A DNA stretch of 30,482 bases from CAZDQL01 sp964507325 (GCA_964507325.1 CAZDQL010000076.1:1-30482), one strand, 5' to 3'. Shown: positions 6,767-15,261, numbered from the stretch's first letter. Made by a program: numbers and translations. The notes: generated by a model from the letters alone, not told the origin.

Positions 6767-7702
6767 ATGAACGCTCTACCCCGACGGTCCCCCCGCGCGC
6801 GGCCGAGCGCGCTCCCCGCGCTCGGTCTGGCGCTCGTCGCCTGCGCCTCGGGCTGCACGACGGAACCTCCGGAGCGCGCGCTCGCGCTCGAGGAGACGAT
6901 CGAGCTCCTGCGCCCGCTGCACGCGGAGATGGGGCCAGTCCGCTCGGGCGACTGGCTCGAGACCCACCGCGAGGTGCACCGCAGCTTCGAACGCTACGTC
7001 GCCGCGGATCCCACCACGGCGCACGGCGAGCGCCGGGTGATCTACATCCAGCCGATCGGCGACTTCACCCGCGAGCAGCGCGCGGTGGTCGAGCTCGCGG
7101 CGGAGTTCCTGCGGCGCTTCTTCGAGCTCGAGGTCGAGCTCCTCGAGGAGCTCCCCATCGACGACGGCTGGCCGGAAGAGGCGCGGCGCGTTCATCCGAG
7201 CTGGGGGGACCGCCAGCTGCTGACGAGCTACATCCTCGACGAGCTCCTGGTCCCCCGTCGGCCGGCGGACGCGGCGGTGCTCCTGGGCTTCACCGCCATG
7301 GACCTGTGGCCCGGCGAGGGCTGGAACTTCGTCTTCGGCCAGGCCTCGTTGCGCCGCCGCGTGGGTGTCTGGTCGATCTACCGCAACGGCGATCCCGCGG
7401 CCGGCGAGGAGGAGCTGCGGCTGTGCCTCCTGCGCACGCTGAAGACCGCCGCGCACGAGACGGGCCACGTCTTCTCGATCACGCACTGCGTGGCCTACGA
7501 GTGCGGCATGTGCGGCTCGAACAACCGCGGCGAGTCGGACCGTCGGCCACTGGCCTTCTGCCCCGAGTGCGCGGCCAAGCTCTGCTGGGCCACCGGCGCG
7601 GAGCCGCGTCGCCGCTACGCACGCCTGGCAGCCTTCTGCCGGGAGCATGGGCTCGAGGAAGAGGCGCGCTTCTACGACCGCTCGGCGGAGCTGCTCGAAT
7701 AG
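6767..7702 (+). CDS. Archaemetzincin-like zinc metalloprotease, predicted lipoprotein
   Basis: A predicted envelope metallopeptidase of 311 residues. The N-terminus has a basic and hydrophobic signal sequence with a lipobox (LVAC, Cys26; ASGC, Cys30 is an alternative). The zinc signature is HETGHVFSITHC at 230-241, followed by Cys246, Met248 and a CPEC pair at 265-268. This follows the archaemetzincin pattern HExxHxxGxxHC-x4-C-x-M-(about 17)-CxxC, including the four cysteines expected to bind a second zinc. The glycine of the core motif is Ser237, and the spacing before CxxC is 16. Archaemetzincins are usually about 180-200 residues and soluble, so export with an N-terminal domain is unusual. 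It ends 7 nt before the convergent rodA stop. Confidence 0.78.
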   Translation: MNALPRRSPRARPSALPALGLALVACASGCTTEPPERALALEETIELLRPLHAEMGPVRSGDWLETHREVHRSFERYVAADPTTAHGERRVIYIQPIGDFTREQRAVVELAAEFLRRFFELEVELLEELPIDDGWPEEARRVHPSWGDRQLLTSYILDELLVPRRPADAAVLLGFTAMDLWPGEGWNFVFGQASLRRRVGVWSIYRNGDPAAGEEELRLCLLRTLKTAAHETGHVFSITHCVAYECGMCGSNNRGESDRRPLAFCPECAAKLCWATGAEPRRRYARLAAFCREHGLEEEARFYDRSAELLE

Positions 7703-7709
7703 CCGCCGG

Positions 7710-8900
7710 TCAGTACGAGCGGAACGCGTCCCGATCCAGGTTCGCCTCGTGGCTGGCCCCCATGCGCAGGGCCAGCCCCACCGCCAAGAAGGTCGCGAGC
7801 AGCGACGAGCCCCCCGTCGAGAAGAGGGGCAGGGTCAATCCGGTCATCGGCGCCAAGCCCACGTTGACCGCCACGTTGATCACCAGGTGCGCCGCGAAGT
7901 AGAGCCCGACGCCCCCCACCACCAGCCGCGCGAAGCGATCGCGGATCCCGGCCGCGGACAGCATCAGGAGCGCCGCCAGGAGGGCGTAGAGCAGGATCAC
8001 TCCCGCCGCCCCCACGAAGCCCGCCTCCTCCGCGATCACGACGATGATCGAGTCGCTCTCCCGCTCCGGCAGGAGCCCCGTCTCGTTGGCCACCCCGTCC
8101 CCCAGACCGCGGCCGAGCATGCCGCCGTTCCCCGCCGCCACGCGGGCGTGGTAGAGGTGGAAGCCGGCGCCGGTGCGGCGCTCGATCAACCCCTCGGCGG
8201 CGTAGGACGCGGTCCAGGTCTCCACCCGCTCGAGCTGGTAGTCCCGCACCATGTCCGCCTCGACGGCGATCCAGGCCGCCACGAGCCCCGCCGCGACGAA
8301 GCCCACCAGGGCCCCCACCCGGGCGCCGGCGAGGAAGAAGAGGCCGAGACTGACCGGCACCAGGGTCATCGCCGTGCCCAGGTCCGGCTGACCGGCGACC
8401 AGGGCCATCGGCACCAGCACCACGAGCAGGGGACGGATCCAGTCCCCGAGGGACTCCAGTCGGTTCGCGGCCAGGACCTGCGCCAGCATCACGATCACGC
8501 CGATCTTGGCCAGCTCGGAGGGCTGCAGGTCGAACTTGGGGAGCTGGATCCAGCGCTGGGCGTTGTTGCGCTCGTCCCCGATGAAGTACACCGCCACCAG
8601 GAGCGCCACGCAGCCGAGGTAGACCCAGGAGGCGTTGCGCCGCAGCCACGCCGGACGCAGGGCCAGACCCACCGCGATCAAGGGCACGGTCAGGAGGACC
8701 TTCTGGCGGTGAGCGCTCCAACTGACGTCGCGCAGGACCTCGTTCGCCTGCGAGGCGGCGATGGCGTGCACGAAGAGCAGTCCGATCCCGAGCAGCACGA
8801 GGGTGATCGCCAGCACGTGCCAGTCCACGGCGAAGAGCCGCAGGTCGCGCAGGGAGAAGACGCGCGGCAGGGCCCAGCGCCGTCGCCGGGGGAAGCTCAT
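7710..8900 (-). CDS. rodA: Rod-shape SEDS glycosyltransferase RodA
   Basis: A polytopic inner-membrane peptidoglycan polymerase that works with PBP2 in the elongasome; 396 residues, about 10 hydrophobic segments. Family motifs are visible: FDLQPSELAK, AGQPDLGTA, the long extracellular loop ending in LPERESDSIIVVIAEEAG (its Asp and the EE pair correspond to conserved SEDS positions), and NVAVNVGLAPMTGLTLP followed by FSTGGSSLL. The usual SYGGSS is STGGSS here. The ATG at 8900 overlaps the PBP2 stop in an ATGA junction, indicating translational coupling. The frame is open further upstream, but only as a shadow of the PBP2 gene. It is the last gene of the mreC-mreD-PBP2-rodA block. Confidence 0.95.
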   Translation of the reverse strand: MSFPRRRRWALPRVFSLRDLRLFAVDWHVLAITLVLLGIGLLFVHAIAASQANEVLRDVSWSAHRQKVLLTVPLIAVGLALRPAWLRRNASWVYLGCVALLVAVYFIGDERNNAQRWIQLPKFDLQPSELAKIGVIVMLAQVLAANRLESLGDWIRPLLVVLVPMALVAGQPDLGTAMTLVPVSLGLFFLAGARVGALVGFVAAGLVAAWIAVEADMVRDYQLERVETWTASYAAEGLIERRTGAGFHLYHARVAAGNGGMLGRGLGDGVANETGLLPERESDSIIVVIAEEAGFVGAAGVILLYALLAALLMLSAAGIRDRFARLVVGGVGLYFAAHLVINVAVNVGLAPMTGLTLPLFSTGGSSLLATFLAVGLALRMGASHEANLDRDAFRSY

Positions 8901-11900
8901 CGCATCCCCTCCTCGGCCCAGCGCTGCACCTCCGGGCGCTCCAGGAACTGGCGCGCCACGTGGGTCGCGATGTGGCTGGCGGTGGTCGTCACGTCGTGGC
9001 AGTAGACCACCACCACCGCGCGCGGCTCGTCGGCGGGGAACCAGCCGGCGAGCCAGCCGTGGTTGCGCTTGCCCTCCTCCCAGGCGTGCGGGGAGGTGGA
9101 GATCGGCGCGTTGGGATCGACGGGGACCGCCCCCTTGCGGGTGTCGGCGCTGCCGGTCTTGCACGCCAGGCTCAGACCCAGGCTCTTGCGATCCAAGCCC
9201 TTGTTCTGGGCCGTGCCGTCGATCGGCACCGACCGCAGGGAGCGCCGCACCGCCTCCAGGTGCGCCTCGGCGACCGGCACCCGCTCCTTGGTCGCCACCA
9301 CCGGCTGGTCGCCGATGCTGCGCACGAGGCGCGCGCTCGGCAGCTCACCGGTCGCCAGCCCCGCGTAGGCGCGCGCCACCTGGACCGGGGTGGAGTTGAT
9401 GTGGCTCAGGCCGTTGCCCAGGCGCTGCAGCATCGAGGAGGTGGCCACCGTGGACTGGCGGCGGAAGAAGGGACCCGCGCTCCAGTTCTCCACCAGACCC
9501 CCCCGGCGTCCCTCGAGGCAACGCACCCCGGTCGCTCGGTCGAAACCGAAGGCGTGCGCCATCTCGCGGAAGTCGGCGGCGCCGTAGCACTCACCCAGGG
9601 CCGCGAAGTAGGCGTTGCAGGACTTGCGCAGGGCGCGGTCGAGGGTCACGTCCCCCACCCCGTGCCCCCAGAGCTTCAAGCAGTGCACCACCGCTCCCTC
9701 GCGGTGGGAACCGAACTTCGAGGGGTCGCTGGCGTTGGTCGTGCAGGAGAAGGGGGTCTCGGGCGTGATCCACCCCTGCTCCAACCCCCAGGCCGCCACG
9801 AAGGGCTTGAGCAGCGAGCCGGGCGGATGGAAAAGGGGCATGCGCAGGGTGCGGTCGATCGACGGATCGAGCTCGCGCTGTCCGTCCTGGTAGAGCCCCG
9901 CGGGCTCCGGCCGCGCCGGCGCGGAGGCGGCGGCGAGGAGCTCCCCATCGACGGTCATCAGGACGATCGCCCCCACGGAACGGTCGTGCCAGACGCGATC
10001 GGGGGCGAGCTCCTCCGCGGGGGGCGGCTCCGGCGCGCAGATCACCTCCAGGGCGGCGCGCTGGAGGTCGGCGTCCAGGGTCAGCACCACCTCCAGGCCG
10101 TCGATCGCGGCCAGGTGGGTGGGCTGGTGGTCGGAGCGGGCGCGCTCGGTGAGGCCGGTCCCCTCCCGGTAGCCGTTGCGACCGCGCAGCTCCTCGTCGA
10201 GGTAGCCCTCGAGGCCGCTGCCCCCCATCGTCGCCTCGTCGCTCCAGGTGGCGGCCACCGTGTCGAGGATCCAGCGGCGGTCCTCCTCGTCGATCTCGAG
10301 TTGCGTCTGGCGCTCGCGCAGGGCGGCCTCGATCGGGCGCTGGGCGAAGAGGTCGACCAGGTAGGGCACGCGCACGCGTCCGATGAGGGCCTCCGCCAGG
10401 AGCCTCGGATCCTCCGGGTCGCCGTCGAGCAGGGTCACCGGCACGCGGCGCGTCGAGCAGCGCACGTGGAAACCGGCGTAGTGGTCGGGGTAACGCGTCA
10501 CCAGGTGCACGAGCTGGTAGCTCGGAGCGCGATCGAAGCGCAGGGGTCGCGACTCCCGGTCGCGCACCACGTAGCCGCGCCGCTCGAGGGCCGCGTCCAC
10601 CCACCCCGCGCGCAGCTCCACCGGCAGGGGCAGGGCGTCGAGCAGCGCCGCCAGGCGCGCCTGCAAGAGCGTGTCCCAGTGGATCAGGGCGGCGGCGAAG
10701 GGGGCCTCGTCCTGCGGGTCCCAGCTGCGGCGCGAGGCGGCCGCGATCTCGGCCATGCGCTGCGCCGCGGAGGCCGCGTCCGGCTCCAGGTGCGGAGTGG
10801 AGATCAAGGCGCGCTCGAGCAGGGCGCCGGACTCCTGCCCCTGGGCCTGCGCCTCGAGGAGTAGCGCGCGCTCGAAGGGCAGCACCTCGTCGAAGAGGGA
10901 CTCGGGCAGGGTCTTGGCGCCGGTGAAGCGCCGCTCGAAGTCCTTCAGCACGACCAGCTCCGCGACCCGCCACCAGGGGATCGGTCGCGCGGACCCCGGC
11001 CGATCGCGGCGATCGCCGTTGAAGAACCAGGCCAGCGCGGAGAGGACTCCGTCGGCGGGATCGGCGTGCCCCGCCTCGACCTTGGAGCGCGCGATGGCGT
11101 GACCCGCCAGGTGCCGTCGCACGGCGCGCGGCCAGGCGGAACCGCGGTCGTTCATCCACTCGCCGAGCCGCCCCCCATCCCAGTAGAGGGCGCGCCGCAG
11201 CCACTCCAGGTCGATGCGCTCCAGGTTGGCGGCGTCGAGCCGGCTGGCGGGGAAGCCGGCCGCCTCCTCGAAGAGGTCGTCCGCGGCGGCGAACTCCACC
11301 TCGCGGCGCTTGGCCTCCAGGAGGGCCAGCAGCCGCCCGGCGGGATCGGCGGGGAAGCCGCCGGGGGCGGCGTGCTCGAAGACGCCCCAGTCGATCTCCG
11401 CGGCGAGCTCGGCGAGGCGCTCGAGGGAGGTGGCGACGCGCCCGGCGAGCTGGCGCTGCAGGGACATGGTGGTCACCCGGCGTTCGGCGGCGAAGAGCGC
11501 CACGTAGGGACGCGACCAGGAGGCGCTGTCCTCCAGATCGCCGATCGCCTTGCGCTCGCCGCGCGTCGAGGAGAAGAGGGCCTGCACGTACCAGTGCAGC
11601 TCCGCGGCCCGCGAGCCGCGGCGCGCGAGCCGCGCGCGCCGGCGGCGCTCGCGGGAGGAGCCCTGCGACACCGCGGGGATCCGGACCTCGCCCAGCTCCA
11701 GGGCGTGGCCGCGTCCGAAGGCGTCGATCTCGGCGGGGGAGAGGCGGGCGAAGGCGCGCGTCCAGCGGTCGAGCTCCTTGCGCATCTCCACCAGCGGCAC
11801 CGAGCGCAGCTCCACCAGGGAACGCAGTTGCGCCACCTGCCCGAGCAGGTGCCCGCGCCGGAAGTCGCGCCACACCAGCTCGAGCTCGTAGACCTCCTCG

Positions 11901-12103
11901 TCCCGCACCCAGGTGCGCCCCTGGCGGTCGAGCAGGGCGCCGCGCATGTAGGGCACCACCGTCCAGGAGCGCTGCAGGTTGGCGGCCTCCCGGGCCCAGA
12001 TCCCGTGCTCCCGCACCTGCACGTCCCAGAGCCGCGCCAGGAGCATCGCCACGGCGAGTGCCAGCACGCCCAGCAGGGGCCCGAAGCGCCTGAGCCCTAC
12101 CAC
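8897..12103 (-). CDS. mrdA: Penicillin-binding protein 2 (elongasome transpeptidase) with very large N-terminal insertion
   Basis: A periplasmic D,D-transpeptidase that cross-links peptidoglycan during elongation, partner of RodA. The start is GTG at 12103, overlapping the mreD stop by 7 nt; this gives 1068 residues against about 600-700 in the family. One TM segment lies at about 8-24, followed by the dimerisation-domain entry motif RGALLDRQGR (54-63). The pre-catalytic motif YAGFHVRCSTRRVP occurs only at 542-555, so about 400 residues lie where roughly 100 are normal. That insert is charged, rich in Arg/Glu/Ala/Leu and probably helical. The transpeptidase domain is complete: S763-L-L-K766, S828-C-N830 and K982-T-G984. 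The frame is also open upstream of 12103, but that part overlaps mreD and does not resemble PBP2. It is followed by rodA in an ATGA overlap. Confidence 0.93.
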   Translation of the reverse strand: MVGLRRFGPLLGVLALAVAMLLARLWDVQVREHGIWAREAANLQRSWTVVPYMRGALLDRQGRTWVRDEEVYELELVWRDFRRGHLLGQVAQLRSLVELRSVPLVEMRKELDRWTRAFARLSPAEIDAFGRGHALELGEVRIPAVSQGSSRERRRRARLARRGSRAAELHWYVQALFSSTRGERKAIGDLEDSASWSRPYVALFAAERRVTTMSLQRQLAGRVATSLERLAELAAEIDWGVFEHAAPGGFPADPAGRLLALLEAKRREVEFAAADDLFEEAAGFPASRLDAANLERIDLEWLRRALYWDGGRLGEWMNDRGSAWPRAVRRHLAGHAIARSKVEAGHADPADGVLSALAWFFNGDRRDRPGSARPIPWWRVAELVVLKDFERRFTGAKTLPESLFDEVLPFERALLLEAQAQGQESGALLERALISTPHLEPDAASAAQRMAEIAAASRRSWDPQDEAPFAAALIHWDTLLQARLAALLDALPLPVELRAGWVDAALERRGYVVRDRESRPLRFDRAPSYQLVHLVTRYPDHYAGFHVRCSTRRVPVTLLDGDPEDPRLLAEALIGRVRVPYLVDLFAQRPIEAALRERQTQLEIDEEDRRWILDTVAATWSDEATMGGSGLEGYLDEELRGRNGYREGTGLTERARSDHQPTHLAAIDGLEVVLTLDADLQRAALEVICAPEPPPAEELAPDRVWHDRSVGAIVLMTVDGELLAAASAPARPEPAGLYQDGQRELDPSIDRTLRMPLFHPPGSLLKPFVAAWGLEQGWITPETPFSCTTNASDPSKFGSHREGAVVHCLKLWGHGVGDVTLDRALRKSCNAYFAALGECYGAADFREMAHAFGFDRATGVRCLEGRRGGLVENWSAGPFFRRQSTVATSSMLQRLGNGLSHINSTPVQVARAYAGLATGELPSARLVRSIGDQPVVATKERVPVAEAHLEAVRRSLRSVPIDGTAQNKGLDRKSLGLSLACKTGSADTRKGAVPVDPNAPISTSPHAWEEGKRNHGWLAGWFPADEPRAVVVVYCHDVTTTASHIATHVARQFLERPEVQRWAEEGMR

Positions 12104-12621
12104 TTGCGCTCCCTGAGGGGCGTCAGCCCCGGCAGGTGCACCAGGGAGGGGGAGAAGACCAGCGCGAAGAGCGCCGTCACCAGGGCCGTGGCGAGGGCCT
12201 GCGGCAGGGCGGTCGCCAGCGCGCCGGTGGCGTCGCCGCCCACGCGCAGGGCGTGCACCAGGGCCAACCAGAGCGCGAAGCCCAGCGCCAGGCCGCCCCC
12301 CAGGCTGGCGCGCAGGAACACCCCGCCCACCTCGGTCACGCGCCGCGCGGACTGCACCGTCAGGGCGGCGGCCAGGAAACCGGCCAACACGGCGACCGGC
12401 GGTTCGACGCTGTGGGCGATGCGCCCGAGGGCGACCAGCAGGGTGGCCAGGGGCATGTCCCGCCTGTGCAGCGCCCCGGCGCAGGCGACCGCCAGCAGGA
12501 TCCCCAGGTCCGGGGTCCAGGGGCCGAGCGGCGTGCGCGCGACGATCAGCCCCTGGGCGGCGGTCAACCAGCTCGCCCAGGCGGCGAGCATCAGCCAGGC
12601 GAGGAGGCGATCGCGGGTCAT
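12097..12621 (-). CDS. mreD: Rod-shape-determining protein MreD
   Basis: A small polytopic inner-membrane component of the elongasome, 174 residues with about five hydrophobic segments, matching MreD size and topology. Sequence conservation in MreD is low; identification rests on the position between mreC and the PBP2 gene, the hydrophobicity and the short TPDLGILLAVACAGAL segment early in the protein. The ATG at 12621 overlaps the mreC stop (ATGA), and its stop overlaps the PBP2 start by 7 nt, so all are probably translated from one message. Confidence 0.85.
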   Translation of the reverse strand: MTRDRLLAWLMLAAWASWLTAAQGLIVARTPLGPWTPDLGILLAVACAGALHRRDMPLATLLVALGRIAHSVEPPVAVLAGFLAAALTVQSARRVTEVGGVFLRASLGGGLALGFALWLALVHALRVGGDATGALATALPQALATALVTALFALVFSPSLVHLPGLTPLRERKW

Positions 12622-14000
12622 TCGAGCTGCTCCTGGCCGAGGCGCAGCGAGAGCTCACCGGGTTCGCCACCACCGTCGGGCAGACGCAAGCTGAGAACGT
12701 GGGGTCCGGGGCCGACGGGCAACTCCACATCTCCGAGCAAGAGCCCGCGCGGAATCCCCGCCTCCCCCGAGCCGGTCCAGACGCGCGCGGGCACCGGGCC
12801 CTCTCCATGCAACGTCGCATCGAGGGGGATCGTGGCGGGCCAGTGCAAGCGCACGGTGTCGCCCCTGCGCCCGAGACAGGTCAGCCGCCCGAGGACGTGC
12901 GGGCGCTCCCCGTCGGCGGTGGAGTAGAGGGCGAGGGCGGGGATCGCAAGACCCGGATCCCCGAGCAGCGCCACGTCGGCGGTGGCGAGGCCGGCGTGCA
13001 GGACGATGCCCGCCAACCGCGGACCGCTGGCGAGCGCGGCGCCCGTCTCGACGCCTTGGTGGCGGCCGAGGGCCAACTTGCGCCCCTCGCGCCAGGAGGA
13101 GGGTTCGGCGCGCAGGAAGAGGCGGGCGGAGAGCCAGCGTCCGTCCTCGAGCAAAGGGGGGGTGGGGACGGGAGCGGGGGCGCGCTCGCTCGGCGGCACG
13201 AGCACCAGGACCTGGTGCAGACCGGTGGCGTAGTCGAGCTCGGGCGCGACGCCGATGGCGAGCTCGTCGGGCGCGTCCGGATCGGCGGCTTCGAGGCACA
13301 GGGAGCCCAGGCGGAAGCCGTTGGCCAGGTCCCCGCGCCCCTCGGCGAAGGGGGGCTCGTCGATCACCACCGTGCCGCTCTCCACCGAGCGATCGCTCGG
13401 GTTGTGCACGTCGAGTCTGAGGCCGGGGAGGGCGGCGATCCCGCCGATCACCAGGCGGCAGTCGCGCCCCTCCACCCGCGCGCCGGTGCGGAACTCCCGC
13501 CCGGTGACCAACTGCACGACGAACTGGTCGACGGGCAGGCTGCGGTCGTCGCGGGTGGCGGCCAGGTCGATGCGCCCGACGTAGCAGTCCCCGGAGACCA
13601 CCGGCAGGTCGTCGTGCACGATGCTGGGATCCTCGACGCGCACCACCAGCCGGTCCAGGTCCTCGGCGGGGCGCGCGATCACCTCCGCCCGCAGGAGGTG
13701 GATCGAGCCGAGGCGCGCCAGGAGGCGGGTATCGGCGGGATCGGCCATCTCCAGGATGGCGGACTCCAGACGTTCCTGTTCGCCGATTTCGGCCTGGCGC
13801 CGCGCCTCGCGGCGGGGATCCTCGGCCCGCGCTTCGCGCCCCTGCAGCCACCCCACCGGGCTGGCCAGCTCCGCCAGGAAGCGGGTGGGGAGGAGCAGGT
13901 GGTCGAGTGCCTCCTCGACGCGGGGAATGGGCCGCACCGAGAGCACGGCCAGACCTCCGGCGGCGACGGTCAGCAGGGTGCGGACTCGGGAAGGGCGCAC
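12618..14000 (-). CDS. mreC: MreC-like cell-shape protein
   Basis: A bitopic elongasome protein of 460 residues. A TM segment at about 8-24 (LLTVAAGGLAVLSV) is followed by a short, charged, probably coiled-coil helix (about 60-90) and a beta-rich periplasmic part. This contains GDCYVGRIDLA and VVSGDCYVG-like strands that recall the MreC double beta-barrel. MreC proteins are usually about 270-350 residues. The extra C-terminal 150 or so residues include a second segment with strand-like repeats (LALGRHQGVETGAAL, RGLLLGDVELP). The call rests mainly on gene order (mreC-mreD-PBP2-rodA) plus topology. The GTG at 14000 has no Shine-Dalgarno, and a long palindrome begins 10 nt upstream of it. Confidence 0.8.
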   Translation of the reverse strand: MRPSRVRTLLTVAAGGLAVLSVRPIPRVEEALDHLLLPTRFLAELASPVGWLQGREARAEDPRREARRQAEIGEQERLESAILEMADPADTRLLARLGSIHLLRAEVIARPAEDLDRLVVRVEDPSIVHDDLPVVSGDCYVGRIDLAATRDDRSLPVDQFVVQLVTGREFRTGARVEGRDCRLVIGGIAALPGLRLDVHNPSDRSVESGTVVIDEPPFAEGRGDLANGFRLGSLCLEAADPDAPDELAIGVAPELDYATGLHQVLVLVPPSERAPAPVPTPPLLEDGRWLSARLFLRAEPSSWREGRKLALGRHQGVETGAALASGPRLAGIVLHAGLATADVALLGDPGLAIPALALYSTADGERPHVLGRLTCLGRRGDTVRLHWPATIPLDATLHGEGPVPARVWTGSGEAGIPRGLLLGDVELPVGPGPHVLSLRLPDGGGEPGELSLRLGQEQLE

Positions 14001-14009
14001 GGGTGGTGG

Positions 14010-14198
14010 GTCTGGCCCGGACTATTCATGAGCGTCCACCCCAGTGCGTGCCAAGTTCGCCGTGGCGCGCGAGTTGGGGCCGATCGGCGCGCAGGCGGGG
14101 CCTCTGCGCCCCGTCGAGCACCGAGCGGCGCCAACTCGTGCGCCATGGCGGACTTGGGGCGTGCTGGGGCGGACGCTCATGAATGGTCCGGGCTAGGT
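14010..14198. repeat. 189-bp near-perfect palindrome (long inverted repeat) upstream of mreC
   Basis: Arms 14010-14092 and 14116-14198 pair base for base without a single gap (partner positions sum to 28208). Of 83 positions, I count 67 Watson-Crick pairs, 10 G-T pairs (G-U in plus-strand RNA) and 6 mismatches (14038, 14050, 14078, 14083, 14088, 14091). The 23-nt centre can form a smaller hairpin (GCAG/CTGC, GGC/GCC). Because of the symmetry, both strands translate to similar peptides around RTIHERPPQ, which is a by-product. It lies between a hypothetical gene and the mreC start. It could be a miniature inverted-repeat or REP-like mobile element, or a structured RNA or attenuator. No flanking direct repeat was recognised. 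Confidence 0.93.
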
Positions 14199-14364
14199 GC
14201 GGTGCGGTGTGCCTGGTCGCCGTTCCCCCGACCGAGCGCGGGCGCGTCGCGCCCCTCACGCGACGAATACCCAGCGCGCCGCCGCCCGGTGAGTCGGGGG
14301 CCTCCTGGTGAAGATGCAGGGTAGAGGACGGGAGGGGGTGGTACCAGCTTGGGCGGAGTGGACC
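14199..14364. other. Non-coding spacer with a perfect 7-bp stem-loop
   Basis: No coding region seen. CGTCGCG (14245-14251) and CGCGACG (14259-14265) form a perfect hairpin with a 7-nt loop. It has no T-tract on either side, so it is not a canonical terminator. The spacer separates the hypothetical gene stop (14365) from the palindrome. No convincing promoter for mreC was found here. Confidence 0.4.
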
Positions 14365-15234
14365 TCAGGGCCGGTCCATGTCCAACGCCACAATCAACGC
14401 ACGGGCGCGCGCCTCGACCTCCGGGCAGTCCCGCTCCGCGGCGATGCGCTCCGCCACCGAGATCAGGTTCCCCCGCGTCGCCGCCCGCAAGTCGGGAGTG
14501 CGCGCCACCAATCCCCGCAGGGCGACCAGCATGTCGGCCGTCCGTTCGGGGGTCGCGAAGACCAGACGGTCGCTGAGGTCGCGGACGAGGGGCAGCCCGC
14601 CGCTGCGCTTCAGAGCCCACTGGGTCAGATCACGGCGACCGGGGTGCTCCCCCGCCAAGTCGTTCAGAATCTCACCGCGATCCGCCGGGCCGCCGAAACG
14701 GAGCAGACTGCGCACCGCCGCGCGCGGAAGGGGAGTGTCGAGGGGCGCCAACCAAGCTCCACGCAGGAGGGCCACGCTCTCGATCGGCAGTGTGGGCGTG
14801 GACTCCCCTGACCACCTCAGGAGCGCAGCGGCGGCCAGTGCTTCGTGGAGGTCGCCCCCGCGCAGAGCGTGCCACGCTCGATGGAGCTCCCGCTCCGAGA
14901 GATCGGCCCCCAGCACGCGGGCCGCGCGCTCCCAGGTGTCGGGTTCGAAGTAGGGAGCCTCGAGGAGCGCGACCAGGGAGCGCAGGGCTCCGGCCGGGGG
15001 CTCGATCTCCTGCGACTCGAGCCGCGAGCCTCGAACCCAAGTGGCGGCGACCTTCTCAGTGGGAGGGGCGAGGGGCATCCCGGCGGTCTCGACCGAAGGA
15101 CGCGACCCCATCGAGGGGTGCAGGGGATCGACGCCGGCGCCGCCCAATCCCACCAGGAAAGGCACGCCGGCGAGGACGAGACCCAGCGCCGCGATTGCCG
15201 ATCCGCGCTTCAGATGGTGGAACATCGACTCCAT
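14365..15234 (-). CDS. Hypothetical membrane-anchored helical protein
   Basis: I do not recognise this 289-residue protein. It has an N-terminal TM or signal segment (about 13-33, AIAALGLVLAGVPFLVGL), a linker to about residue 80, and then a wholly helical remainder with Leu/Ala/Arg-rich repeats. The spacing of these (for example about 80-115, 130-165, 165-200, 215-260) could be an alpha-solenoid of HEAT type. No catalytic motif is seen. The ATG at 15234 is used; a second ATG at 15225 is a possible start. It lies 27 nt downstream of the DUF4382-like lipoprotein gene, presumably in one transcript, inside the mreB-to-mreC interval. Confidence 0.75.
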   Translation of the reverse strand: MESMFHHLKRGSAIAALGLVLAGVPFLVGLGGAGVDPLHPSMGSRPSVETAGMPLAPPTEKVAATWVRGSRLESQEIEPPAGALRSLVALLEAPYFEPDTWERAARVLGADLSERELHRAWHALRGGDLHEALAAAALLRWSGESTPTLPIESVALLRGAWLAPLDTPLPRAAVRSLLRFGGPADRGEILNDLAGEHPGRRDLTQWALKRSGGLPLVRDLSDRLVFATPERTADMLVALRGLVARTPDLRAATRGNLISVAERIAAERDCPEVEARARALIVALDMDRP

Positions 15235-15261
15235 CCGGGAGGCCCGCAGGGACCTCGCGGC

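Noticed and set aside
8960..10864. Long plus-strand ORFs opposite the PBP2 and mreC genes (also 11066-12694, 12699-14324)
   Set aside because: These are GC-driven shadow frames; the opposite strand carries intact transpeptidase and Mre/Rod motifs.
12104..12820. Extension of the PBP2 frame upstream to 12820
   Set aside because: This part overlaps mreD and the end of mreC in another frame and lacks any PBP2 feature; the GTG at 12103 directly precedes the TM anchor.
13907..14259. Two small ORFs (plus 13907-14182, minus 14026-14259) with similar RTIHERPPQ peptides
   Set aside because: The similarity follows automatically from the palindrome being read on both strands in the same register; neither has a ribosome-binding site or recognised domain.
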